Below are positions 1-6,645 of a stretch of 21,567 nucleotides of DNA, piece by piece. Positions within the stretch are counted from its first letter, which is position 1. Each line of letters opens with the position of its first letter. This stretch comes from DASXRC01 sp036506795 (GTDB lineage Bacteria > Actinomycetota > Actinomycetes > Mycobacteriales > Micromonosporaceae): assembly GCA_036506795.1 (NCBI GenBank), contig DASXRC010000061.1, positions 1 through 21,567 on the forward strand. The letters are read 5' to 3'. The translations under genes were made by a program, and so were the position numbers. The notes under the pieces were generated by a model. That model was given only the letters and a program-made list of their open reading frames with translations. It made no database searches and was not told where the DNA came from.

Positions 1-27
1 GATCGACTGGGTGGACGTGTCCGCCAT
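1..27 (-). CDS. Start of SRPBCC / cyclase-dehydrase family protein (partial)
   Basis: Only nine codons lie in the window, reading MADTSTQSI from an ATG at 27 and running off the left edge. The N-terminus resembles the conserved opening of the small SRPBCC (START-like, polyketide cyclase/dehydrase annotated) proteins encoded close to fadD15 in actinobacteria; the M. tuberculosis example as I recall it is Rv2185c, starting MADKTTQTI. The ATG lies exactly 7 nt downstream of a TAGCCT box on the same strand, the leaderless arrangement also seen at other genes here, which supports a real start. It is divergent from the acyl-CoA synthetase. The family assignment rests on nine residues plus context and is therefore tentative. 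Confidence 0.55.
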
Positions 28-34
28 GCTCGGC

Positions 35-40
35 AGGCTA
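35..40 (-). promoter_or_regulatory. -10 box TAGCCT of the leftmost minus-strand gene (leaderless type)
   Basis: TAGCCT fits the actinobacterial TANNNT -10 consensus. It is preceded by TGC (an extended -10) and followed by 7 nt and then the ATG at 27, so transcription would begin at or next to the start codon. No convincing -35 hexamer is visible. Confidence 0.5.
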
Positions 41-69
41 GCAACCATTCCATGATCGACGAGAGCGGG

Positions 70-75
70 TAGGTT
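70..75 (+). promoter_or_regulatory. Possible -10 box TAGGTT of the acyl-CoA synthetase gene
   Basis: TAGGTT matches TANNNT and would give a leader of roughly 40 nt containing the GAGGAG ribosome site at 108-113. It lies back to back with the minus-strand -10 box at 35-40. No good -35 is seen, so this is weak. Confidence 0.3.
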
Positions 76-120
76 GCGGATAGCCGGCGGAACGCGCCGC
101 CCACGTCGAGGAGTGCCACC

Positions 121-1917
121 GTGCGCGAGTTCTCCGTACCCCCCGTCGTCACCATCGGCGATGCGGCGAACCTCACCGACCCCGTGTGGGACAACGCCGA
201 AACCGCGCCCGACACCGTCCAGTTCACCCGCCGCACCGCGGACGGCTGGCAGGACGTCACGTGCGTACAGTTCCGCGACGAGGTGACCGCGGCGGCGCGC
301 GGCCTGATCGCGGCCGGCATCGAGCCCGGCGTCCGGGTCGGTCTGATGAGCAAGACGCGGTACGAGTGGACGCTGCTGGACTACGCGATCTGGGCATGCG
401 GCGCGGTGACCGTGCCGATCTACGAGACCTCCAGCGCCGAGCAGGTGGCGTGGATCCTCTCCGACTCCGGCGCGGTGGCCTGCTTCGTCGAGACGAATGC
501 GCACGCCATGACCCTCGCCGGCATCCGGGGGGAGCTGCCGAACCTGGAACAGGTCTGGCAGATCGAGACCGGTGACCTGGATGCCCTGGTGGCACGCGGC
601 GAAACGGTCGACGCGGCCGAGGTGGACACCCGTCGGCGCAGCTCGAAGGCGGACGACGTCTCGACGGTCATCTACACCAGCGGCACCACCGGCCGGCCGA
701 AGGGCTGCGTGCTGACCCACCGCAGCATGTACGCCGATATCGCCAACGCGATTCCCGTGCTGCCCAACCTCTTCCACGAGGGCGCGTCGACGCTGCTGTT
801 TCTGCCGCTGGCCCACTCGTTCGCCCGGCTGATCCAGATCGGCGTGGTCCAGGCCCGCTGCACGATGGGGCACACGTCCGACGTCAAGAACCTGGTCGCC
901 GACCTGCAGGAGTTCCGGCCGACGTTCGTGCTGTCCGTGCCGCGGGTGTTCGAGAAGGTCTACAACGGCGCGAAGCAGCGCGCCGAGGCTGACGGCAGGG
1001 GCCGGATCTTCGACCGCGCGGAGCAGGTCGCCGTGGCGTACAGCGAGGCCCGGGAGAAGGCCGGCCCGGGCCTGTCACTGCGCGCCCAGCGCGCGGTGCT
1101 CGACCGGCTCGTCTACCGGCGGCTGCGGGCGGCGCTCGGCGGCCGCTGCGAGGCCGCGATCTCCGGCGGTGCGCCCCTCGGCGCCCGGCTCGCGCACTTC
1201 TTCCGGGGCATCGGGGTAACGATCTACGAGGGGTACGGGCTGACGGAGACGTCGCCGGCGGCGGCCGTGAACGTGTTGAACGCGATCCGCATCGGAACCG
1301 TGGGCCGGCCGCTGCCCGGAGTCACGATCCGGACCGCCGACGACGGCGAGATCCTGATCAAGGGAGACCTGGTGTTCCGGGGCTACTGGAACAACCCGGA
1401 GGCGACCGCCGAGGCGCTCGACGCGGACGGCTGGTTCCACAGTGGAGACCTCGGCGAGCTGGACGACGACGGTTACCTGACGATCACCGGCCGCAAGAAG
1501 GAACTCATCGTCACCGCCGGCGGCAAGAACGTCGCACCCGCCGTGCTGGAGGATCGCGTACGAGCCCACCCCCTGGTCAGCCACTGCCTGGTGGTCGGGG
1601 ACCGGCAACCGTTCATCGCCGCCCTCGTTACGATCGACGAGGAGGCGTGGCCGCAGTGGCTGGCGGCGAACGGCCGCGAGGCCGGGCTCGGCGTCGCCGA
1701 CTTGCGCGAGGACGAGCAGCTGTGCACGGAGATCCAGGTCGCCGTCGACGACGCCAACCAGGCGGTCTCCAAGGCAGAAGCGATCAAAGTGTTCCGCGTC
1801 CTGCCTCGCGACTTCTCGGAGGAGACCGGCGAGCTGACACCGTCGATGAAGGTCAAGCGGAGCGTGGTGCAGAAGGAGTACGCCGACGAGATCGCCGCAA
1901 TCTACCGCAAGGGCTGA
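121..1917 (+). CDS. fadD15: Long-chain fatty acid-CoA ligase (AMP-forming), FadD15-like
   Basis: The product activates long-chain fatty acids to acyl-CoA through an acyl-adenylate. It is 598 residues, close to the roughly 600 of FadD15-type ligases. ANL superfamily motifs are in order: the P-loop-like YTSGTTGRPKG at 185-195, YGLTETSP at 372-379, FHSGDLG at 439-445 with the ribose-binding Asp443, the hinge GRKKELIVTAGGKNVAP at 457-473, and the C-terminal catalytic Lys577 in TPSMKVK. No signal peptide or membrane segment is evident; these enzymes are cytoplasmic or membrane-peripheral. The GTG start is supported by GAGGAG at 108-113 with 7-nt spacing. The neighbourhood (SRPBCC gene divergent, pimB and trpD-ctaE-qcrCA downstream) matches the fadD15 locus of mycobacteria. 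Adenylation by this protein is near certain; chain-length specificity is inferred. Confidence 0.93.
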   Translation: MREFSVPPVVTIGDAANLTDPVWDNAETAPDTVQFTRRTADGWQDVTCVQFRDEVTAAARGLIAAGIEPGVRVGLMSKTRYEWTLLDYAIWACGAVTVPIYETSSAEQVAWILSDSGAVACFVETNAHAMTLAGIRGELPNLEQVWQIETGDLDALVARGETVDAAEVDTRRRSSKADDVSTVIYTSGTTGRPKGCVLTHRSMYADIANAIPVLPNLFHEGASTLLFLPLAHSFARLIQIGVVQARCTMGHTSDVKNLVADLQEFRPTFVLSVPRVFEKVYNGAKQRAEADGRGRIFDRAEQVAVAYSEAREKAGPGLSLRAQRAVLDRLVYRRLRAALGGRCEAAISGGAPLGARLAHFFRGIGVTIYEGYGLTETSPAAAVNVLNAIRIGTVGRPLPGVTIRTADDGEILIKGDLVFRGYWNNPEATAEALDADGWFHSGDLGELDDDGYLTITGRKKELIVTAGGKNVAPAVLEDRVRAHPLVSHCLVVGDRQPFIAALVTIDEEAWPQWLAANGREAGLGVADLREDEQLCTEIQVAVDDANQAVSKAEAIKVFRVLPRDFSEETGELTPSMKVKRSVVQKEYADEIAAIYRKG

Positions 1918-1936
1918 GCCGGCGCGCCGCCGCAGG

Positions 1937-3652
1937 TTGACCCCCGCGCACGGCCGCCCCGCCGCCACCCCGCCCGCGCCCGCGCGCTCCGCCGCGGCCG
2001 CGGGTGTGTGGCGGCGCCCGAACCCCGTGGGGCTCGCCGCGCGCGTGGCGCTGCTCGGCCTCGTCGGTGTGCTCACGTTGATCACGACAACGAGGCCGAC
2101 TCAGCTGGTATGGGTCGCCCTCCTCGCGGCCGCAAGCCTGCCCGCCTTCCTCGCGCATCGGCATCCGGTGCTGGGGCCGCTGGGCCGGTTCGCCGAGGCG
2201 ATCATCGTCGGGCTGGCGGCCAGCGCGGTCGCCGCCTCGGCCGACGCATGGGGCAACGTGCAGCACGGCCTCGGCGCGGCGGCGATCCTGCCGTACCTCG
2301 CTGTGCCGTTGACCGCCGCGGCCCTGCAGCGGCGGGCCACCGAGGCCGCCGCCCTGCTCGCCGTGACGGCCGGCGTGCTGACGATCGCCGGGCTGTTCAC
2401 GGACACGAACGAGGGCCCGCAGCTCGCCGAGCCCGGATACGTCGCGGTCTCCTCACAGTGGCTCGTGCTGGCCGCGCTCGGCACGCTCGCCACCGGAGCC
2501 CTGCAGCGGGCGATGCGCAGCGACGGCCGGCCTCAGCCGTACGCAGAGGCGACCCGGCTGCTCAGCCAGCTGCGCCGCGTCGCCCGCCAGCTGCCCGGGG
2601 CGACGCTCGACCCGGGCGGCATCGCCGAACACCTCCTGGAGGAGCTGCGGACCGTGGCCCGCGCCGACCGCGCGGCCGTCCTGTCGGCCAGCGGCGGCGG
2701 GCGGCTGGTGGTGCTCGCCCAGTCGGGCGTCGACCGGGTGGACTGGGAGACCTCCCTCGACGTCGACTCCGCGATCGCCGACGCCTGGGCCAGTCAGCAA
2801 CCGCAGACGGCCAACCGCTCGCAGGCCCGCTCCCAGCGCCTGGGCAGCGAGGTGTCCGCCCTCGTGGTCCCGCTCGTGGCCGGCGTACGCACGATCGGCC
2901 TCGTCGCGCTCGAGGCGAACGTCGCCGCCGCGTACCCGCCGTCGGTGGTCGCCCGGGTGACCGCGCTGACCGGCGAGGCGGCGCTCAGGCTGGAGGCCGC
3001 CCTGCTCTTCGATGAGGTGCGCTCGCTGGCCACGAACGAGGAGCGCAAGCGGCTGGCCCGGGAGATCCACGACGGGGTCGCCCAGGAACTGGTCATGGTC
3101 GGGTACGGCATCGACAACGCGCTCGCAACGCTGCCCCACGGCGCCGACGAGGCGTCGGAGGAGTTGCGGTCGCTGCGCGGGGAGGTCACCCGGGTCATCA
3201 CCGAGCTGCGCCTGAGCCTGTTCGAGCTGCGCAGCGAGGTGGACCGGCACGGCGGACTGGCCGCCGCGGTCGCCGAGTACGCCCGGACGGTCGGGGCATC
3301 GGCCGGTCTGCGCGTGCACTTCTCCCTCGACGAGGGTACGGCGCGCCTGCCCGCCGCGACCGAGGCCGAGCTGCTGCGCATCGCCCAAGAGGCGATCACC
3401 AACGCGCGCAAGCACGGCGGCGCCGAGAACCTGTGGGTGACCTGCGCCGTCGACCCCCCATTTGCCCAAATTGAAGTGTCGGACGACGGACAGGGCATCA
3501 CTGACCAGCGGCTCGATGGTCGGTACGGTCTTGCGATCATGGCCGAGAGGGCGGAACGTATCCGTGGCCGGCTGGAGATCAGACCAAGAAACCCGAGCGG
3601 CACGACGGTTGCCGTGGTGCTTGGCACCTCTCCTCGGCGCGATAGCTTGTGA
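1937..3652 (+). CDS. Membrane sensor histidine kinase, NarL/DesK (HisKA_3) type with GAF domain
   Basis: This is the sensor of a two-component system with the response regulator that follows. After a Pro/Ala-rich N-terminus there are about five or six hydrophobic segments (roughly 33-51, 57-72, 86-101, 113-130, 136-155, 172-190), then a GAF-like domain at about 225-355. The HisKA_3 dimerisation helix carries LAREIHDGVAQEL with phospho-acceptor His378. The HATPase_c domain shows the N-box around Asn489, the G1 box DDGQGI at 516-521, and a late RYGLAIMAER box. The start is uncertain: the TTG at 1937 has GCAGG immediately before it, and the GTG at 2006 is the best alternative. It follows fadD15 by 19 nt, so it may be co-transcribed. 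The ligand is not deducible. Its last ~65 codons use more A/T-rich codons, including two AGA, than the rest. Confidence 0.92.
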   Translation: MTPAHGRPAATPPAPARSAAAAGVWRRPNPVGLAARVALLGLVGVLTLITTTRPTQLVWVALLAAASLPAFLAHRHPVLGPLGRFAEAIIVGLAASAVAASADAWGNVQHGLGAAAILPYLAVPLTAAALQRRATEAAALLAVTAGVLTIAGLFTDTNEGPQLAEPGYVAVSSQWLVLAALGTLATGALQRAMRSDGRPQPYAEATRLLSQLRRVARQLPGATLDPGGIAEHLLEELRTVARADRAAVLSASGGGRLVVLAQSGVDRVDWETSLDVDSAIADAWASQQPQTANRSQARSQRLGSEVSALVVPLVAGVRTIGLVALEANVAAAYPPSVVARVTALTGEAALRLEAALLFDEVRSLATNEERKRLAREIHDGVAQELVMVGYGIDNALATLPHGADEASEELRSLRGEVTRVITELRLSLFELRSEVDRHGGLAAAVAEYARTVGASAGLRVHFSLDEGTARLPAATEAELLRIAQEAITNARKHGGAENLWVTCAVDPPFAQIEVSDDGQGITDQRLDGRYGLAIMAERAERIRGRLEIRPRNPSGTTVAVVLGTSPRRDSL

Positions 3653-3659
3653 ACCACCG

Positions 3660-3709
3660 GCGGTGAGACGGCACCGCATGCACGACCGTTGACACGCGGG
3701 AAACGGTCG
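3660..3709 (+). promoter_or_regulatory. Two stem-loops in the kinase-regulator gap, possible operator or attenuator
   Basis: Just after the kinase stop, GCGGTG and CACCGC form a 6-bp stem (3660-3677, 6-nt loop). Downstream, CGACCGTT (3683-3690) and AACGGTCG (3702-3709) form an 8-bp inverted repeat with 11-nt spacing. The second overlaps TTGACA at 3689-3694, a perfect-looking -35 hexamer, but no TANNNT box lies at the right distance. It could be a dimer-binding operator for the downstream NarL-type regulator or an RNA hairpin that reduces read-through. Both are inferences from symmetry only. Confidence 0.35.
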
Positions 3710-3738
3710 GGCGGCACCAGAAGGGGAGAGCACCGACC

Positions 3739-4407
3739 ATGTCCAGCAGCGCCACACCAACGGCTCGCACGAAGGTTCTGCTCGTCGACGACCACGACCT
3801 CATCCGCAAGGGCTTGCGACACGCGTTCGAACGGGACCGGCAGTTCGAGGTCGTCGGCGAGGCCGCGACGGCGGCGGAGGCGGTGCGCCAGGCCGGCGCC
3901 CTGCAGCCGGACGTTGTGATCATGGACCTGCGCCTGCCCGACGGCAGCGGCCTCGAGGCGACCCGGGCGCTGCGCAAGTCGAGCGCCACGATGGGCATCG
4001 TTGTGCTGACCATGTACGCCGGCGACGACCAGCTCTTCGGCGCGCTCGAGGCCGGTGCCAGCGCGTTCGTGCCCAAGACCGCGCCCGCCGACGAGGTTGT
4101 CGCCGCGGCCCGCCACGCCGCGTCCGCGCCGTCCGCGTTCACCGCCGCCGACCTGGCCGAGGCGATGAAGCGTCGGCTCGCCCCCTCCGGCCCCCAACTG
4201 TCTCCCCGTGAGGGCCAGGTGCTGCGGCTGCTGGCCGACGGCATGAGCGTGGCGGGGATCGCCAAGCAGTTGTTCGTCAGCGAGTCGACGGCGAAGACGC
4301 ACATTTCGAAGCTGTACGAGAAGCTTGGCGCCGCCAACCGCGCCCAGGCGCTGATGACCGCGCTGCGGCTAGGCCTGCTTGAGGCCCCCGACGCGCCGAA
4401 GTTTTAG
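3739..4407 (+). CDS. LuxR/NarL-family response regulator
   Basis: This 222-residue DNA-binding response regulator is the likely partner of the sensor kinase 86 nt upstream. The receiver domain (about 12-128) has the acidic pair Asp17-Asp18, phospho-acceptor Asp63 in VVIMDLRLPDGSG, switch Thr91 in VVLTMY and the conserved Lys113 in VPKTAP. A LuxR_C-type helix-turn-helix spans about 154-209, beginning LSPREGQVLRLLADG and containing VSESTAKTHISKLYEKLG. All receiver switch residues are intact, so it should be phosphorylated normally. The ATG is preceded by GGGGAG at 3723-3728 with a rather long 10-nt spacer. The gene ends just before a 22-bp inverted repeat and converges on the DUF4395 gene. Regulated genes are unknown. 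Confidence 0.94.
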   Translation: MSSSATPTARTKVLLVDDHDLIRKGLRHAFERDRQFEVVGEAATAAEAVRQAGALQPDVVIMDLRLPDGSGLEATRALRKSSATMGIVVLTMYAGDDQLFGALEAGASAFVPKTAPADEVVAAARHAASAPSAFTAADLAEAMKRRLAPSGPQLSPREGQVLRLLADGMSVAGIAKQLFVSESTAKTHISKLYEKLGAANRAQALMTALRLGLLEAPDAPKF

Positions 4408-4421
4408 CCCACCCACGATCG

Positions 4422-4485
4422 ACGCAACCTTGCCCGGGTTGGGTGCTACGGCGCGGCCGACACCCCAACCCGGGCAAGGTTGCGT
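4422..4485. terminator. Perfect 22-bp inverted repeat between convergent genes, bidirectional terminator candidate
   Basis: The arms 4422-4443 and 4464-4485 are perfect reverse complements separated by 20 nt. Allowing one mismatch, the symmetry extends outward to GATC on both sides (4417 and 4490). The repeat fills the gap between the response regulator stop (4407) and the DUF4395 stop (4490), the expected place for a shared terminator. There is no U-tract, which is common for actinobacterial hairpin terminators. Each arm is itself partly palindromic: CAACC at 4425-4429 pairs with GGTTG at 4437-4441. A repeat of the same design lies inside the nucleotidyltransferase gene near 14731-14790. Confidence 0.75.
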
Positions 4486-4489
4486 GGAT

Positions 4490-4954
4490 CTAGCGAGCCG
4501 GGACGCGGGACGGCAGCGGGCGACCGGCGAGGCGCCGGATCGCGAGGTACGCCTCGCAGCCGAGGCAGAGGCCGAAGGCAGCGTTGAGGAACGCGGCGGC
4601 GAGCGCGGCTCCGGCGGCGACCGCGCCGACGACCGGCGCGCCGGCCAGGTAGCCGGCGGCCGCCGCGAGGGCGAACGCGAGGCCGACCAGTTGTGCGAAG
4701 CGGACGGGCGCGGCCGGCTCGAGCTCCGCCGGAGGACCCAGCCGGGGCCGCACGAGCGCCCGGTAGGCCATGCCGTACGGGGCGCGGCGGGGGTCGGCGG
4801 CGGTGAGCGCGAAGACCGCCGCCTGCGCGAGCGCGAGCCAGCCCGAGCCGGTGATCAGCACGACGACGAGCACGGCCGACGTCAGCGCGGCCGCGAACCG
4901 AGGGCCGCGCGGGTCCAGCAACCGTCCCGGCTGACGATCGACGGCGCTGGTCAT
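4490..4954 (-). CDS. DUF4395 family membrane protein
   Basis: This 154-residue integral membrane protein has hydrophobic segments at about 20-52 (probably two short helices) and about 88-132. The conserved feature is the AAFGLCLGCEAYL stretch near the C-terminus, giving a C130-L-G-C133 pair at the end of a membrane segment, as in the DUF4395 family. Its ATG overlaps the stop of the thioredoxin-like gene by four bases (ATGA), implying translational coupling. A CxxC pair in a membrane protein coupled to a thioredoxin-fold protein suggests a thiol-disulfide relay across the membrane; that is inference, since no function is established for the family. It is the last gene of the minus-strand run and ends at the 22-bp inverted repeat. 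Confidence 0.82.
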   Translation of the reverse strand: MTSAVDRQPGRLLDPRGPRFAAALTSAVLVVVLITGSGWLALAQAAVFALTAADPRRAPYGMAYRALVRPRLGPPAELEPAAPVRFAQLVGLAFALAAAAGYLAGAPVVGAVAAGAALAAAFLNAAFGLCLGCEAYLAIRRLAGRPLPSRVPAR

Positions 4955-5430
4955 GGCACGGCCGCCGCGGCGTCAGCCAGCAGCGGCGCGACCGCCGCGA
5001 TCACCTGGGCCTTGCCGGGGACGCCGGTGGCCCGCCGCACGACGCGGCCCGCACCGTCCACGATGAGGACGGTGGGCGTACGCCAGACGCGCAGCGCGCG
5101 CACGGCGGCCAGGTGGCTCTCGGCGTCGACCTCGACGTACCCGACTCCCTCGAGCATCGCGGCCACCTCGGTGCACACCCGGCGGGCGGCACGGCAGGGC
5201 GCACAGAACGCCGAGGAGAACTGCACGAGGGTCGCCGGCGTACCGGGCACCACGCCCAACCCGGCGAGCAGGTCGGCGATCGGATCCGCGCTCGGCGGAC
5301 CCCCGGAGTCCGCCGCGCCCCGCACGGGCCGCAACCGTCCGGTGGATCGGCGCAGCCAGACGCCGGCGGCGGAGGCGGTCGCGAGCACGCCCGCGGCCAC
5401 ACCCGCTCCGGTCAATGCGGTGGGATCCAC
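4951..5430 (-). CDS. Membrane-anchored thioredoxin-like protein (CAPC active site)
   Basis: A single N-terminal hydrophobic segment (about residues 5-25) is followed by a Pro/Gly-rich linker and a thioredoxin fold. The active site is FCAPC (Cys76 and Cys79), with the cis-proline of the fold in WRTPTVLIVD at Pro119. It probably acts as a disulfide reductase facing outside the membrane, or in the membrane-proximal cytoplasm if the helix is inverted. Three in-frame GTG codons are possible starts (5439, 5436, 5430). I chose 5430 because the AGG at 5442-5440 then has 9-nt spacing, whereas it abuts the GTG at 5439. The stop overlaps the DUF4395 start as ATGA. It lies about 90 nt downstream of pimB on the same strand. 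The physiological substrate is unknown. Confidence 0.85.
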   Translation of the reverse strand: MDPTALTGAGVAAGVLATASAAGVWLRRSTGRLRPVRGAADSGGPPSADPIADLLAGLGVVPGTPATLVQFSSAFCAPCRAARRVCTEVAAMLEGVGYVEVDAESHLAAVRALRVWRTPTVLIVDGAGRVVRRATGVPGKAQVIAAVAPLLADAAAAVP

Positions 5431-5520
5431 GCACACCACCCTGACACGCGGACCGCGCGGACGGCCATTCCGTCCCGCAGGCCGGGCCCGACATCACACC
5501 GCGGACGCTGCGACCACGGC

Positions 5521-6645
5521 TCAGGCGGCGCGGAGCATCTCCCGCATGCGCTCCGCCTGGGTGTCCCACCGCCAGTCCCGCTCCACCCAGGCGCGGCCGG
5601 CCGCGCCCATCCGCCGCGCGAGATCACGGTCGGCGAGCAGCGCGACCAGCCGCTCGGTGAGCGGCCCGGTGTCGCGGCCGCCCACCACGTAGCCGGTCTC
5701 GCCGTCCCGGACCGCGTCCGGCGCCCCGCCGGAGTCGCCGCCGACCACTGGCAGCCCGCTCGCGGACGCCTCGAGGTACACGATGCCGAGCCCCTCGACG
5801 TCGAGGCCGCGGTTGCGGGTCCGGCACGGCATCGCGTACACGTCGCCCGCCGCGTAGTGCGCGGGCAACGCCGGCCACGGCACCGAACCCGTGAACACCA
5901 CGTCCCGCTCGACTCCCGCGTCGCGGGCGAGCCGCTGCAGCGTCGCGCGGTACGGGCCGCCGCTGACCAGCAGCAGCGCCGCGTCCGGCAGCCGCCGGCG
6001 CACCTCGGGCAGCGCCCTGATCAAGGTGTCCTGCCCCTTGCGCGGCACGAGGCGGGAGACGCACACGATCACGGGTCGGTCGCGGAGGCCGTACCGTCGC
6101 CGCACGTCCGCGCCGTCGACGCTCGGGTGGAATGCGTGGGTGTCGACGCCGGGAGGCAGGCGGCGCAGCTCGGTCAGCCCGTCGAGCGCGGGCGCCAGCC
6201 GCGCGCGGGTGTACTCCCCCAGGTAGGTCACGACGTCCTGGCCGCGCCCGATGCGCCGCAGCAGCCTGCGGGCGCCCGGCAGCGCGGCCCAGCCCACCTC
6301 GTGCCCGTGGGTCTGTGCGACCGCCCGGACGATGCCCGCCCGAGACCGCAGGTCCGCGGCCAGCAGACCGAGCGGCGCCGCCGCGCCGAACCACACCGTC
6401 TCGCAGCCGTACGCCCGGGCCAGCTCCGCCGCCCGCCGCGCCACCCGCGGCGTCGGCAGCAGCACGGTAGTGTCCTCGCGGACCACCTCGAACGGCTGCT
6501 CGGCATCGAACCTGGCCGCTCCGTGCCAGCGTGAGGCGTACACAACGACCGACCCGGGTGGCTGGCGGACCGCCAGGTTGTGCACGAAGGCCTGGATGCC
6601 GCCGGGGCGGGGCGGGAAGTCGTTCGTCACCAGCAGCGTGCTCAT
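5521..6645 (-). CDS. pimB: GT4 glycosyltransferase, PimB-like phosphatidylinositol mannoside mannosyltransferase
   Basis: This 374-residue GT-B fold enzyme belongs to family GT4 (EX7E retaining). PimB transfers mannose from GDP-mannose to PIM1, making PIM2 at the cytoplasmic face of the membrane. The N-terminal Rossmann half opens MSTLLVTNDFPPRPGGIQ with the donor-binding glycine loop GGIQ at 15-18. The C-terminal half has SRLVPRKGQD (Arg198, Lys203) and the nucleotide-sugar motif EGLGIVYLE with Glu284 and Glu292. Length and motifs fit PimB' (M. tuberculosis Rv2188c), and locus order agrees. A longer in-frame extension exists, but the ATG at 6645 is right because the protein starts there at the family N-terminus and the codon overlaps the peptidase stop as ATGA. 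Mannoside specificity is by family and synteny; other GT4 acceptors remain possible. Confidence 0.88.
   Translation of the reverse strand: MSTLLVTNDFPPRPGGIQAFVHNLAVRQPPGSVVVYASRWHGAARFDAEQPFEVVREDTTVLLPTPRVARRAAELARAYGCETVWFGAAAPLGLLAADLRSRAGIVRAVAQTHGHEVGWAALPGARRLLRRIGRGQDVVTYLGEYTRARLAPALDGLTELRRLPPGVDTHAFHPSVDGADVRRRYGLRDRPVIVCVSRLVPRKGQDTLIRALPEVRRRLPDAALLLVSGGPYRATLQRLARDAGVERDVVFTGSVPWPALPAHYAAGDVYAMPCRTRNRGLDVEGLGIVYLEASASGLPVVGGDSGGAPDAVRDGETGYVVGGRDTGPLTERLVALLADRDLARRMGAAGRAWVERDWRWDTQAERMREMLRAA

Noticed and set aside
1075..4337. Long minus-strand open frames opposite fadD15, the kinase and the response regulator.
   Set aside because: Composition is low-complexity Arg/Ala/Gly/Pro and the plus-strand genes carry intact catalytic motifs throughout.
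4379..6534. Long plus-strand open frames opposite DUF4395, the thioredoxin-like gene and pimB.
   Set aside because: They are typical high-GC antisense frames with no recognisable domain; the minus-strand genes have full motifs and coupled starts.
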